DNA from: Maribellus luteus
Lineage (GTDB): Bacteria; Bacteroidota; Bacteroidia; Bacteroidales; Prolixibacteraceae
Assembly (NCBI RefSeq): GCF_003576475.1
Contig: NZ_QWGR01000001.1
Location: 620,001-684,000, forward strand
Direction of reading: 5' to 3'
DNA length: 64,000 nt
Shown here one piece after another: positions 36,623 to 45,102 of the stretch. The number at the start of each line of letters is the position of its first letter. Positions within the stretch are counted from its first letter, which is position 1. The notes under the pieces were generated by a model. That model worked only from the letters and a program-made list of their open reading frames with translations, did not search any database and was not told the origin of the DNA. The translations under genes were made by a program, and so were the position numbers.

Positions 36623-38446
36623 ATGTACAATAAATTGAGCAAAATGCAATGGTTTTTCATTGCCAGTATTTTTATGCTACTCTCATGTACCCATAAGAAT
36701 GGGATCAAAGGGAAGGCGAGAGATGAAGTGAAATCTTTTGTTGAATTTAACTTAAAGGATGTGCCTTTTAGCTATGCAGGTTCAGGTTTGGCAGTACTCA
36801 ACCATAAAAGATTTGAAGGCCTTGTGCTTATGGATATTCGAAATTCGGCCTTTGGTAGCAATAGCGCCATTCTAGAGTTCTTTCATACAGTAAATGGCGA
36901 TACGTTGACCCCAAGTGCCATTGCAAACCCATCACATGCTACGTTGATGCATGAAAGCTCCGTTTTAGGAGAAATGAGCTATGAAACGGATAAAGTGTTT
37001 CGTATTAAAGGAAATTCCGAAAATTTGATTTTTGGGTTGGATCATAACCTACTTGCGAACGGAACGCTTACTGTAGAATCAACTAAAAATGGTTCGTATC
37101 ACATTCAAAAAGTAGATAACACCTATGGTACTTCAAGGTTTATTCTTTCTGCGATACATGGTAAACTTACTTTTGATAAAAAAGCCAGTCAATTCACTCC
37201 CAAACAGGGCTCAGGTAACTATTTTGACATTAGAATTACCGAGACAGATAGCAATTGGAAAAATTACGATGTAACCAAAAGTTTTCAGGAATGTATAGAT
37301 GCCTCTGCAGAAGAATTTCAAAATTGGCTTTTAAAAATGCCAACCTTACCTGAAAAATACAGTAATTCACGACAATTGGCTTCTTATGCACTTTGGTCTA
37401 ACATTATTAATAAAGGTGGAAATTACAAGAGAGATGGAAATATTTTAATGTCCAAAAACATCTTGCACTATGTTTGGAGCTGGGATAATTGTTTTACAGC
37501 AATGGCTTGTTCCTATAATTTGCCGGAATTAGCTTTAAATCAATTAAAAGTAATATTCGATTACCAGAAAGAGAATGGAGAATTACCAGATGTGGTTTGT
37601 AACAGTCATCTTATCTGGGCTCATGTAAAACCGCCAATTCACGGTTGGACATTAAGAAAGATGATGAAAAACAGTGATTTGTCCGATGCTCAATTGCAGG
37701 AGATGTACACGTCCTTAGAGAAATGGACGAATTATTGGTTAGACCATAGAGATTCAAATAATAATGGATTGCCAGAGTACCATAATGGCAATGATTGTAT
37801 GGATAACGGTACCGAGTTTGACGTAAACGGCGTCATCGATACTTATGGCCACTTTGAGAGTGCTAACTTATATGCCTACCTCGTCCTTCAATTAGATTTA
37901 TTGCATGACTTAGCAAAAAAATTCAACAAGCCGGAAGAAGCAAAAAAATGGCAGGAAAAGTCAGATAAACTTTTGGATTTAATGATTGAAAAAACATGGA
38001 ACGGAGAACGATTCATTACTACTGAAATTGACAAAAATACAGTCAATGAGAAAAGCCAAAGTCTTTTAGCATATCATCCCATTATTTTAGGTAAAAAACT
38101 CCCCATTGAAATTCGAACCCAATTGATTAATGACTTAAAAACTGAAGGCTACCTTACAGAATGGGGCTTGGCATCAGAAAATCTTAAAAGTCCTTTTTTT
38201 AATGAAGATGGCTATTGGCGTGGTCCCATTTGGGCACCTTCTACTATGATTGTTGTAGATGGTTTAAATGCGTGTGGCGAACATGAATTTGCAAAAGAAA
38301 TTGCACAGAGATATATTGATCTATGTGTGAAAAGTGGGTTTAGAGAAAACTTTAATCCCATAACTGGCGAAGGTTTGCGAGATGCATCGTTTTCTTGGAC
38401 TGCGAGTGTATTCCTGATACTTGGAAATGAATATTTGATGGATTGA
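36623..38446 (+). CDS. GH63/MGH1-like (alpha/alpha)6 glycoside hydrolase, lipoprotein
   Basis: A 607-residue lipoprotein (lipobox FMLLSC, Cys22). An N-terminal beta domain (about 40-200) is followed by an (alpha/alpha)6-barrel (about 230-600). Barrel motifs include HYVWSWDNCFTAMACSYN, the GH63/mannosylglycerate-hydrolase-type NGNDCMDNGTEFD, and GYWRGPIWAPSTMIVVDGL with ENFNPITGEGLRDASFSWTASVFL at the end. This clan contains alpha-glucosidases, alpha,alpha-trehalase and mannosyl- or glucosylglycerate hydrolases. The N-terminal beta domain and export indicate action on imported oligosaccharides in the periplasm. It is one of five such enzymes in this cluster, and its exact bond specificity is unknown. 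Confidence 0.82.
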   Translation: MYNKLSKMQWFFIASIFMLLSCTHKNGIKGKARDEVKSFVEFNLKDVPFSYAGSGLAVLNHKRFEGLVLMDIRNSAFGSNSAILEFFHTVNGDTLTPSAIANPSHATLMHESSVLGEMSYETDKVFRIKGNSENLIFGLDHNLLANGTLTVESTKNGSYHIQKVDNTYGTSRFILSAIHGKLTFDKKASQFTPKQGSGNYFDIRITETDSNWKNYDVTKSFQECIDASAEEFQNWLLKMPTLPEKYSNSRQLASYALWSNIINKGGNYKRDGNILMSKNILHYVWSWDNCFTAMACSYNLPELALNQLKVIFDYQKENGELPDVVCNSHLIWAHVKPPIHGWTLRKMMKNSDLSDAQLQEMYTSLEKWTNYWLDHRDSNNNGLPEYHNGNDCMDNGTEFDVNGVIDTYGHFESANLYAYLVLQLDLLHDLAKKFNKPEEAKKWQEKSDKLLDLMIEKTWNGERFITTEIDKNTVNEKSQSLLAYHPIILGKKLPIEIRTQLINDLKTEGYLTEWGLASENLKSPFFNEDGYWRGPIWAPSTMIVVDGLNACGEHEFAKEIAQRYIDLCVKSGFRENFNPITGEGLRDASFSWTASVFLILGNEYLMD

Positions 38447-38488
38447 TGAATAAAGATTGTTTGGTTAATAAGAAAGGAAAAGAATTAA

Positions 38489-39271
38489 ATGGAACTATTC
38501 AATACTAATTTAAATATTCAAGCCCTGATAAATCCTTTGGGATTCGAATACGGGGATGATTGTTTTGGTCCGAAAGTGGAGCAGCGTACATTAGATGCCA
38601 TTCGTAAAAGTTTAAAGAATCCGCATTGTAATGGACCGGAAGTTGTTTATTCGATTGCAATGGATGTAGGGAAGAAAATTCATAAGCCTGTACTGGAGGA
38701 GCTACATTTGCTTTTTGGAGTTGTTACCTATGCGGCAGGTAAATTGGGTGATGAGCCGGTACGAAGCCAGGGACACATTCATTCAAAATCAGTTTATGCG
38801 AAAGGGTGGTCGACCCCCGAAGTATATGAAATATGGCAAGGTAAAGCAATTATTTACATGCAGGAAACAGCAAAGGACAATCCGGGAAGATGTTTTGCTG
38901 TTCATGCCGGACCAGGCGATGTGGTTATTGTACCACCTTTTTGGGCACATGCCACTATTAGTGCCGATCCTTTCGTTCCTTTAACATTCGGAGCCTGGTG
39001 CGATCGCGAGTATGGATTTGATTACGATGAAGTAAGAGCACATAAGGGCTTAGCCTGGTTTCCTGTATACAAGGGAGATGAGTTGACATGGGAGCCCAAT
39101 AAATCGTATACACCATCTGTATTAATCGAAAAATCACCAGCCTCTTATGAGTCACTGGGCATTACTCCAGAAAAGAGTATTTACAAAATATTTGAAGATA
39201 ATCCGGGGATATTTGAATTTGTGCCCAAGCCTCATTTAATAGAGCAGTATTGGACAAATTTTATACCATAG
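38489..39271 (+). CDS. Cupin-type glucose-6-phosphate isomerase (long form)
   Basis: A 260-residue cytosolic cupin isomerase. The metal motif is VRSQGHIHSKSVYAKGWSTPEVYEIWQGKA with His96, His98 and Glu111 or Glu114, and His154 in VPPFWAHATISAD. Compared with the 187-residue copy at 33145 it has extra N- and C-terminal segments and a longer loop in the metal motif, so it belongs to another branch of the same family. It lies 42 nt after the GH63-like gene, and only one base separates its stop from the ATG of the next gene. It probably interconverts the aldose and ketose phosphate of the sugar released by the neighbouring hydrolases. Confidence 0.85.
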   Translation: MELFNTNLNIQALINPLGFEYGDDCFGPKVEQRTLDAIRKSLKNPHCNGPEVVYSIAMDVGKKIHKPVLEELHLLFGVVTYAAGKLGDEPVRSQGHIHSKSVYAKGWSTPEVYEIWQGKAIIYMQETAKDNPGRCFAVHAGPGDVVIVPPFWAHATISADPFVPLTFGAWCDREYGFDYDEVRAHKGLAWFPVYKGDELTWEPNKSYTPSVLIEKSPASYESLGITPEKSIYKIFEDNPGIFEFVPKPHLIEQYWTNFIP

Positions 39272-39272
39272 T

Positions 39273-41003
39273 ATGATGAAGAAATTAATAATCTTTTTTA
39301 TTGCGTGTTGTTTTCATTTTTCCCTTTGGGCTCAGAATACAGGAGCTTATATTGAGATAAATCACCCCGATCACCCCGAAGGAGGCGTATTTTTCTCCAA
39401 AAAGGAATATCAGTCTTGCCCCCTTCCTAATTTCGCCGAAAGTCGAGAAAAGATGCCTTCACCTGTTTTTGAGGAAAACACAGAGTGGGGTGAGTTATAC
39501 TGGAAAGCTTGGGAAATGGCTTTTGACCATTTTCGTCGACCTTATAAAGGTTCCGGGAATGTTTCAAATTATATTGATGAAGCATTTAATGAACGTTTCT
39601 ATTTGTGGGACACTTCTTTTATGACGATGTTTTGCAATGTTGCGTATGCCCTTGTTCCCGGCATTAGTTCGTTGGATAATTTCTATGCACATCAGTTTGA
39701 GAATGGTGAGATGTCCTGTCAGTTATATGAAACTACAGGTGGTGTGCCTCAGCACAATCTTAATAAAGAGAAATTGTCATTCTATTCCTATACAGGGTGG
39801 GATATTGAAAATAAGCAAGAAGGATTTAACTCCGATTATGACAAAAAAGACTCTGATGGCAATTTTATTGAAATTGAAAAAGTTGCACATAATCCGGTTA
39901 CCTATGTTGGTAGAGAGGTTCCTTCTCCATCTTATCTTACTCTTGATCGTCTTGATCATCCAATTTGTTCATGGGCCGAATTGGAACATTATCAATACAG
40001 CGGCGATAAAGAACGCTTAACATTGGTGTATAATCCACTGGTGCAATATTATCGTGCACTTGACAAGTATTTGAAACAGGGTAATGGTCTTTATATTACC
40101 GACTGGGCGAGTATGGATAATTCTCCCCGGAATCCTTACCTGAAGGGTGGAGGTTGTGGGGTAGATATTTCATCAGAAATGGCTATGCTAGCAAGCGATC
40201 TTAGTCGCATAGCCAGGATTTTAAACCTAAAAAAAGATGCTCGGTTTTTTCAGAAGGAAGGTGATAAAATAAAAAGAAGAATTAATGATTTGATGTGGGA
40301 TACTCAAAACAACTTCTATTACGATTTAACACTTAACGGAGAGTTTGTTCCAGTAAAAACAATTGCCGGATTTTGGACCTTGCTTGCAGAGGTACCCTCT
40401 GCAAAACGAGCAAAACTTATGGTTCAAGAATTAAACAATCCGTCTACTTTTAATCGTAAGCACCGTGTACCAACCGTCGCGGCAGATCAGGAGGGTTACA
40501 ATCCAATGGGGGGCTATTGGAAAGGGGCAGTATGGGCCCCAACTCAAACGATGGTAATTCGTGGTCTTGAAAAATATGGATATTCTAAATTAGCCAGAGA
40601 AATTGCCTTAAACCATTTAAGGAATGTAAATACGGTTTATAAAAACACTGGTACGATTTGGGAAAACTATGCCGCTGATGCTATTGAGCCGGGACAGCCT
40701 GCCAGAAAAGATTTTGTGGGATGGTCGGGTATCGGCCCTATTTTGTATTTGATGGAGTATGCTATAGGCCTTAAACCAAATGCTGCAGAAAACAGGATTG
40801 ACTGGAATATTAACTCGGCAGAAATGGTGGGCTGTAGAAACTATCATTTTAACGGGATTGCTACCAGTCTGATCGCTAATCCAAATCATAACAAGTTCAA
40901 CATTGAGGTTATTTCTGACGATGAATATACTTTATGTGTCTTTTCATCGGGACGTGTTGAAGAATACAAAATTCAAAAAGGAACCAATAATTTTGAATTC
41001 TAA
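39273..41003 (+). CDS. Trehalase/GH63-like (alpha/alpha)6 hydrolase
   Basis: A 576-residue exported protein (signal peptide 1-20, FSLWAQ). The catalytic (alpha/alpha)6-barrel has FYLWDTSFMTMFCNVAYALVPGISSLDNFYAHQFENGEMSC, DWASMDNSPRNPYLKGGGCGVDIS, GGYWKGAVWAPTQTMVIRGL and the closing TIWENYAADAIEPGQPARKDFVGWSGIGPI, the pattern of GH37 trehalases and GH63. No separate N-terminal beta domain precedes the barrel, unlike the gene at 36623. It follows the long cupin PGI by a single base. Activity is inferred to be exo-acting on an alpha-linked disaccharide or glycoside. Confidence 0.82.
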   Translation: MMKKLIIFFIACCFHFSLWAQNTGAYIEINHPDHPEGGVFFSKKEYQSCPLPNFAESREKMPSPVFEENTEWGELYWKAWEMAFDHFRRPYKGSGNVSNYIDEAFNERFYLWDTSFMTMFCNVAYALVPGISSLDNFYAHQFENGEMSCQLYETTGGVPQHNLNKEKLSFYSYTGWDIENKQEGFNSDYDKKDSDGNFIEIEKVAHNPVTYVGREVPSPSYLTLDRLDHPICSWAELEHYQYSGDKERLTLVYNPLVQYYRALDKYLKQGNGLYITDWASMDNSPRNPYLKGGGCGVDISSEMAMLASDLSRIARILNLKKDARFFQKEGDKIKRRINDLMWDTQNNFYYDLTLNGEFVPVKTIAGFWTLLAEVPSAKRAKLMVQELNNPSTFNRKHRVPTVAADQEGYNPMGGYWKGAVWAPTQTMVIRGLEKYGYSKLAREIALNHLRNVNTVYKNTGTIWENYAADAIEPGQPARKDFVGWSGIGPILYLMEYAIGLKPNAAENRIDWNINSAEMVGCRNYHFNGIATSLIANPNHNKFNIEVISDDEYTLCVFSSGRVEEYKIQKGTNNFEF

Positions 41004-41049
41004 TAAATGCTCATAAACAAAGAGAGCAATTTTGATGATTGGTGACTTA

Positions 41050-41057
41050 TAAATTTG
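41050..41057 (+). promoter_or_regulatory. Possible internal -7 box
   Basis: TAAATTTG matches TAnnTTTG 44 nt before the ATG at 41102. A -33 TTG at good distance is not seen, so this is weak evidence for an internal promoter in the hydrolase gene run. Confidence 0.3.
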
Positions 41058-41101
41058 ATTTTAAAATACTTGAAAGGTTTACAAATATTAAAAGGAAAAA
41101 A

Positions 41102-43540
41102 ATGGGAAGAGGATTTAAATACACTTTGTTAGCATTATGTCTGTTCTTCTCAATAGGAAGTGCAATTGCCCGGAAATTCAAAGATAAAGTCTCACGGTCG
41201 GTATCTTCTGAACTGATTAATAAGAACAACGGTCCTACAAATGATCGAACGAATACAAAGTTTGTAAACAACCGCACAGATAATGACCTTGTTGCTGCCT
41301 ATGGAACTTGTTATTTAAACGATTTTCGCTTTTTTACAATGTTACATCAGGATGCATGGAATTTTTTGCGATGGGAGACTATGGGTAACGCAGTACTGGC
41401 TCATCGAACCTGGAGAAACTGGCCTTATGAGCAACATTTAAATGTGAAGGTTGATGGGCAAAGTGTTTCGCCTGAATCAATAAAGGTGGATGAAGTAGAG
41501 CAGCAATTCGATTTTCGTCAGGTGGCTGTTTCTTCTCCAGCGGTGAAAATAAAGCGGCTGGATCTTATGGCGTCAGCACGCCACTGGATTACGGCACTCC
41601 AGGTAACCAATCCAAAGGAAATTCCATCGAAAATAACCATTGAATTCGACTGGACTGAAATTAATAATGCTCATCTTGATATTCGTCCATGGTCAGATAA
41701 CGAAAGTAAAGGTTTTGCTTATTCTTTTGTTGATGGTCCTCCGGTTATTGTGTCAGTTGGAGCTAATGGCAGTTGGGAAAAACGTGGAGATAACGTAGCG
41801 TCTAATCGTTGGGAGTTGAATCTTGAAGCTGGAGAAACAAGAACGCTTGATTTAGATGTTTATATCGGTTGGGCAACGATTCCAGAATATATGGATAAGG
41901 GACCTGGTATAATAGCTTCTGATCAACAGGCAACGATTGATCGCCGGTCTGACAAAGAAGGGTTTCGTCAGTTAGCGCTTCAAAGTGTTAGTTCGTTTAG
42001 TTATGAATGGGACGATTTGCAACAAATTTGCGAATCGAGGAGGCATTATCTGTATGACCGTATGCCACGCCTAAGTGGTGTTGAGCCAGAATGGGAAGGA
42101 ATGTGGTCTTATACTTTTGATTTAATCAGAAGTGGAATATATCCGGCACAGGGGAACTTTAAGGATGTTTGGAAAGTTGAATCGTTGGATGTATATCGTG
42201 AACCTTTCTACTGGGATGGTCCGGCATCCATTCATACATTTTGCAACTGGGATGCTGATCTTGGAGCACGGACACTTCGGACTTTTTTGAGTGCCACCAA
42301 AGAGAATGGGGAATTGACAGTGTCAGCCAATCCTTATCGAGCATATGCCAATCCTACTCCGCAACTCGCAAATATCACCATGGCTTTGTGGGATTGTTAT
42401 CAGGTTACCCAAGACAAGGAGATGCTGGCTTCTTGCTATCCACTGATGGTGAAGCATGTTCGCTGGCTTGAAACAGAGCGAAACCGAAGTCCTAAGGGAC
42501 CCTTAATGGATATTGGTTACAACATCGATTATGGACCAAAAGAATTTTATGATACCCCAACAATATGGCCCGATGTGCAATTTTTCCTGGTCGATCGTTA
42601 TCAAAAACTGGCTAAAATAGCGGATGTAATTGATCGGCCTAAGAATGAAGTTGCCGAGTGGAGCAACAGGGCAAACCGTTTAACTGAGGCGATTCGCAAG
42701 TATATGTGGGACGACGAGAACGGAACATTCTGGTGTCTTACTGATAAACTGAAATACAAACCGATTCCTTCTCCCATTGAATTTCATGGAATGATAGCAG
42801 GAGTTGCTACAAATGAACAAGCCCATAGATTGCTTACTCGTTTGCAAGACACTGCTAAGTATGCTCCAAGTGCAAAGTATCCTTATGGTCTTCCAAGTGC
42901 GCCATTTGACTCTCCCTATTTTGTTGTTGCCGATAGTTGGAGTGGAACCATCTGGCCGGTTCAGACATACTACACGGTTCGCGGGCTTGTAAATTATGGT
43001 TTTCAAAACGAAGCCGCAGCATTGAGCCGGAATCTGTATGGAATGATGGCGCGCGATTATGCAAAATCAGGCTCTATATGGGAGCAATACGATCCGAGAA
43101 CCGGAAATAATCTGAGTAATGGGTTCGAGGGAAATGGAACTCCTGAAGTTGGTCGTGGTTATTTTACTTCAGGAATTACAACTTCGGTTGTCGATGCATT
43201 GTTACGTGGATGTTGGGGCTTTGAACGCACTGATAACCCAAATACTTTTTTCTTGACACCGGCTGAACTTACAAACGACTGGCAGGGGATCGAAAACTTG
43301 CCGTTAAGCGGGGATGTAAGGATGAGAATTCAAATGAAAGAAGAAGGGGAAAAGTATGCGTTTAAAATAAAGTTCAACGGTTTATCTTCGAAGAAAAAAG
43401 TAATTAAAGTGCAGAAGGTAAATGTGCAAAATGGTTCTTTTCAATTGCTTAAACAAGTAAAATTAAATTTCGAAAATGAACTTGATTTTAAATTGAAAAA
43501 AGAAGAAGAAATCAGGTACTTGTGGACAATAGAAGAATAA
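41102..43540 (+). CDS. GH37/GH63-like (alpha/alpha)6 hydrolase with N-terminal beta domain
   Basis: About 812 residues from ATG 41102, chosen because MGRGFKYTLLALCLFFSIGSAIA is a proper signal peptide; the frame opens earlier at 41039 without one. A large beta-sandwich (about 60-290) leads into an (alpha/alpha)6-barrel. Motifs are FYWDGPASIHTFCNWDADLGARTLRTFL, MDIGYNIDYGPKEFYDTPTIWPDVQ, ADSWSGTIWPVQTYYTVRGL and SIWEQYDPRTGNNLSNGFEG. A C-terminal beta domain of about 90 residues ends the chain. The layout resembles GH63/GH37 and related glucosidases but no single family could be assigned. It belongs to the PUL B hydrolase series and precedes the permease gene. Confidence 0.8.
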   Translation: MGRGFKYTLLALCLFFSIGSAIARKFKDKVSRSVSSELINKNNGPTNDRTNTKFVNNRTDNDLVAAYGTCYLNDFRFFTMLHQDAWNFLRWETMGNAVLAHRTWRNWPYEQHLNVKVDGQSVSPESIKVDEVEQQFDFRQVAVSSPAVKIKRLDLMASARHWITALQVTNPKEIPSKITIEFDWTEINNAHLDIRPWSDNESKGFAYSFVDGPPVIVSVGANGSWEKRGDNVASNRWELNLEAGETRTLDLDVYIGWATIPEYMDKGPGIIASDQQATIDRRSDKEGFRQLALQSVSSFSYEWDDLQQICESRRHYLYDRMPRLSGVEPEWEGMWSYTFDLIRSGIYPAQGNFKDVWKVESLDVYREPFYWDGPASIHTFCNWDADLGARTLRTFLSATKENGELTVSANPYRAYANPTPQLANITMALWDCYQVTQDKEMLASCYPLMVKHVRWLETERNRSPKGPLMDIGYNIDYGPKEFYDTPTIWPDVQFFLVDRYQKLAKIADVIDRPKNEVAEWSNRANRLTEAIRKYMWDDENGTFWCLTDKLKYKPIPSPIEFHGMIAGVATNEQAHRLLTRLQDTAKYAPSAKYPYGLPSAPFDSPYFVVADSWSGTIWPVQTYYTVRGLVNYGFQNEAAALSRNLYGMMARDYAKSGSIWEQYDPRTGNNLSNGFEGNGTPEVGRGYFTSGITTSVVDALLRGCWGFERTDNPNTFFLTPAELTNDWQGIENLPLSGDVRMRIQMKEEGEKYAFKIKFNGLSSKKKVIKVQKVNVQNGSFQLLKQVKLNFENELDFKLKKEEEIRYLWTIEE

Positions 43541-43624
43541 GAAATAAACACATGATGAAGAGTGACCAATGTAACAAGAGTATTTTTTCAAACATAAATA
43601 AGTAATGCATATTTAAACTTGCAC

Positions 43625-45064
43625 ATGAATACAGAACAAAACAGAAACGTAAAAACGCCGAGAGTTGTTTATCTCATAACAGCAACAGCTGTTCTCGGTG
43701 GTTTTCTATTTGGCTACGACACTGCAGTAATTTCAGGCACAATTGGAGCTTTGGATCAATTTTTTATTCAACCTCAGAATTTTGAAAGCACGATTGGCAA
43801 TTGGTGGCTGGGCTTTACTGTTTCAGCAGCATTAATTGGATGTATTGTTGGTGCTATGAGTGGTGGTATTATAAGTCTGAAATTGGGCCGAAGAAAAGCG
43901 ATGATGCTGTCGTCTGTTTTGTTCTTTATTTCAGCACTTGGTTCTGCAATGCCCGAACTCGGAATTGATTCTATTGGAAGTGGCAACCATACCATCTGGA
44001 TTCCGTTTATTTTATATCGCATTGTTGGCGGTATTGGTGTTGGGTTGGCCTCGATGCTGGCACCCATGTACATATCTGAAATTGTTCCAGCTAATGTTCG
44101 CGGCCGATTAGTATCATGGAACCAGTTTGCTATTGTAATCGGAATTTTCATATCTTTTTTAGTAAATTACCAAATAGGGCAAATTGGAGATGCTTCATGG
44201 CAACTTTCCAAAGGTTGGCGATTTATGTTTGGTGCTGAAGCTATACCTGCTATCCTTTATTTTTCTTTATTGTTTACAGTTCCTGAAAGTCCTAGATGGC
44301 TGGTACTTAAAGGACAGGAAAAAAAGGCTGCCTCTGTGATGTGTAAGATACTTCAGGAAGGAGATATGGCATTTCAATTAAAGGAAATTAAAAACTCCTT
44401 CGGAACAACTTCTCCAAAACTATTAAGTTTTGGATGCCGTGTTTTATTTATTGGGGGAGCCTTGGCTGTTTTTCAGCAATTTATTGGAATAAATGTAGTT
44501 CTTTATTATGCTCCTGAGATATTTAAAAGTATTGGGGTAAAAGGAGATCAGGCTTTGTTTCAATCGGTTGTTGTTGGACTGACAAACATGCTGTTTACTA
44601 TTGTAGCCATTAAAAATGTTGACCGTTTTGGGCGAAAACCACTTATGTTAATCGGTGCAATCGGGATGGGGGGTGCCATGATTTGTCTTGGTGCAAGTTT
44701 TTTCCTGAATAGTAATGGAATTTTCGCACTGGTATTTATGTTGATGTTTGTCGCTTCTTTTGCTATGTCGTGGGGACCTGTAACCTGGGTGCTTATTGCC
44801 GAGATATTTCCAAATAGCATCAGGGGGCGAGCAATGTCAATTGCAACAGCAGCCATGTGGATTTCGAATTTCATGGTATCCCAAACCTTTCCTGTTTTAG
44901 ATAAACATCAGGTTTTAATTGCCAAATTTAATCATGGTTTTGCCTATTGGGTCTATGGAGCGATTGCCTTATTATCGTTCGCTTTTATATGGAAATTTGT
45001 TCCAGAGACAAAGGGAAAAACCTTGGAAGAAATGGAAGGATTTTGGAAGAAAGACAGGAGTTGA
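43625..45064 (+). CDS. MFS sugar:H+ symporter (sugar porter family, XylE-like)
   Basis: A 479-residue inner-membrane transporter with 12 predicted membrane segments. The ATG at 43625 is preferred over the TTG at 43619. Sugar-porter signatures are GGFLFGYDTAVISG in helix 1, LGRRKAMM after helix 2, RIVGGIGVGLASMLAPMYISE, PESPRWL before the central loop, QQFIGINVVLYYAPEIF, FGRKPLM and PETKGKTLEEME at the C-terminus. It takes up a monosaccharide with protons; relatives carry xylose, glucose, arabinose or galactose. In this cluster it should deliver the free sugar to the ROK kinase. Confidence 0.93.
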   Translation: MNTEQNRNVKTPRVVYLITATAVLGGFLFGYDTAVISGTIGALDQFFIQPQNFESTIGNWWLGFTVSAALIGCIVGAMSGGIISLKLGRRKAMMLSSVLFFISALGSAMPELGIDSIGSGNHTIWIPFILYRIVGGIGVGLASMLAPMYISEIVPANVRGRLVSWNQFAIVIGIFISFLVNYQIGQIGDASWQLSKGWRFMFGAEAIPAILYFSLLFTVPESPRWLVLKGQEKKAASVMCKILQEGDMAFQLKEIKNSFGTTSPKLLSFGCRVLFIGGALAVFQQFIGINVVLYYAPEIFKSIGVKGDQALFQSVVVGLTNMLFTIVAIKNVDRFGRKPLMLIGAIGMGGAMICLGASFFLNSNGIFALVFMLMFVASFAMSWGPVTWVLIAEIFPNSIRGRAMSIATAAMWISNFMVSQTFPVLDKHQVLIAKFNHGFAYWVYGAIALLSFAFIWKFVPETKGKTLEEMEGFWKKDRS

Positions 45065-45102
45065 AAATATATCTAAATTGAAAACAATAAAATTAATAAA
45101 TT

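Noticed and set aside
43619-43624. TTG start for the MFS transporter
   Set aside because: An ATG two codons later gives a normal N-terminus and is the more likely start.
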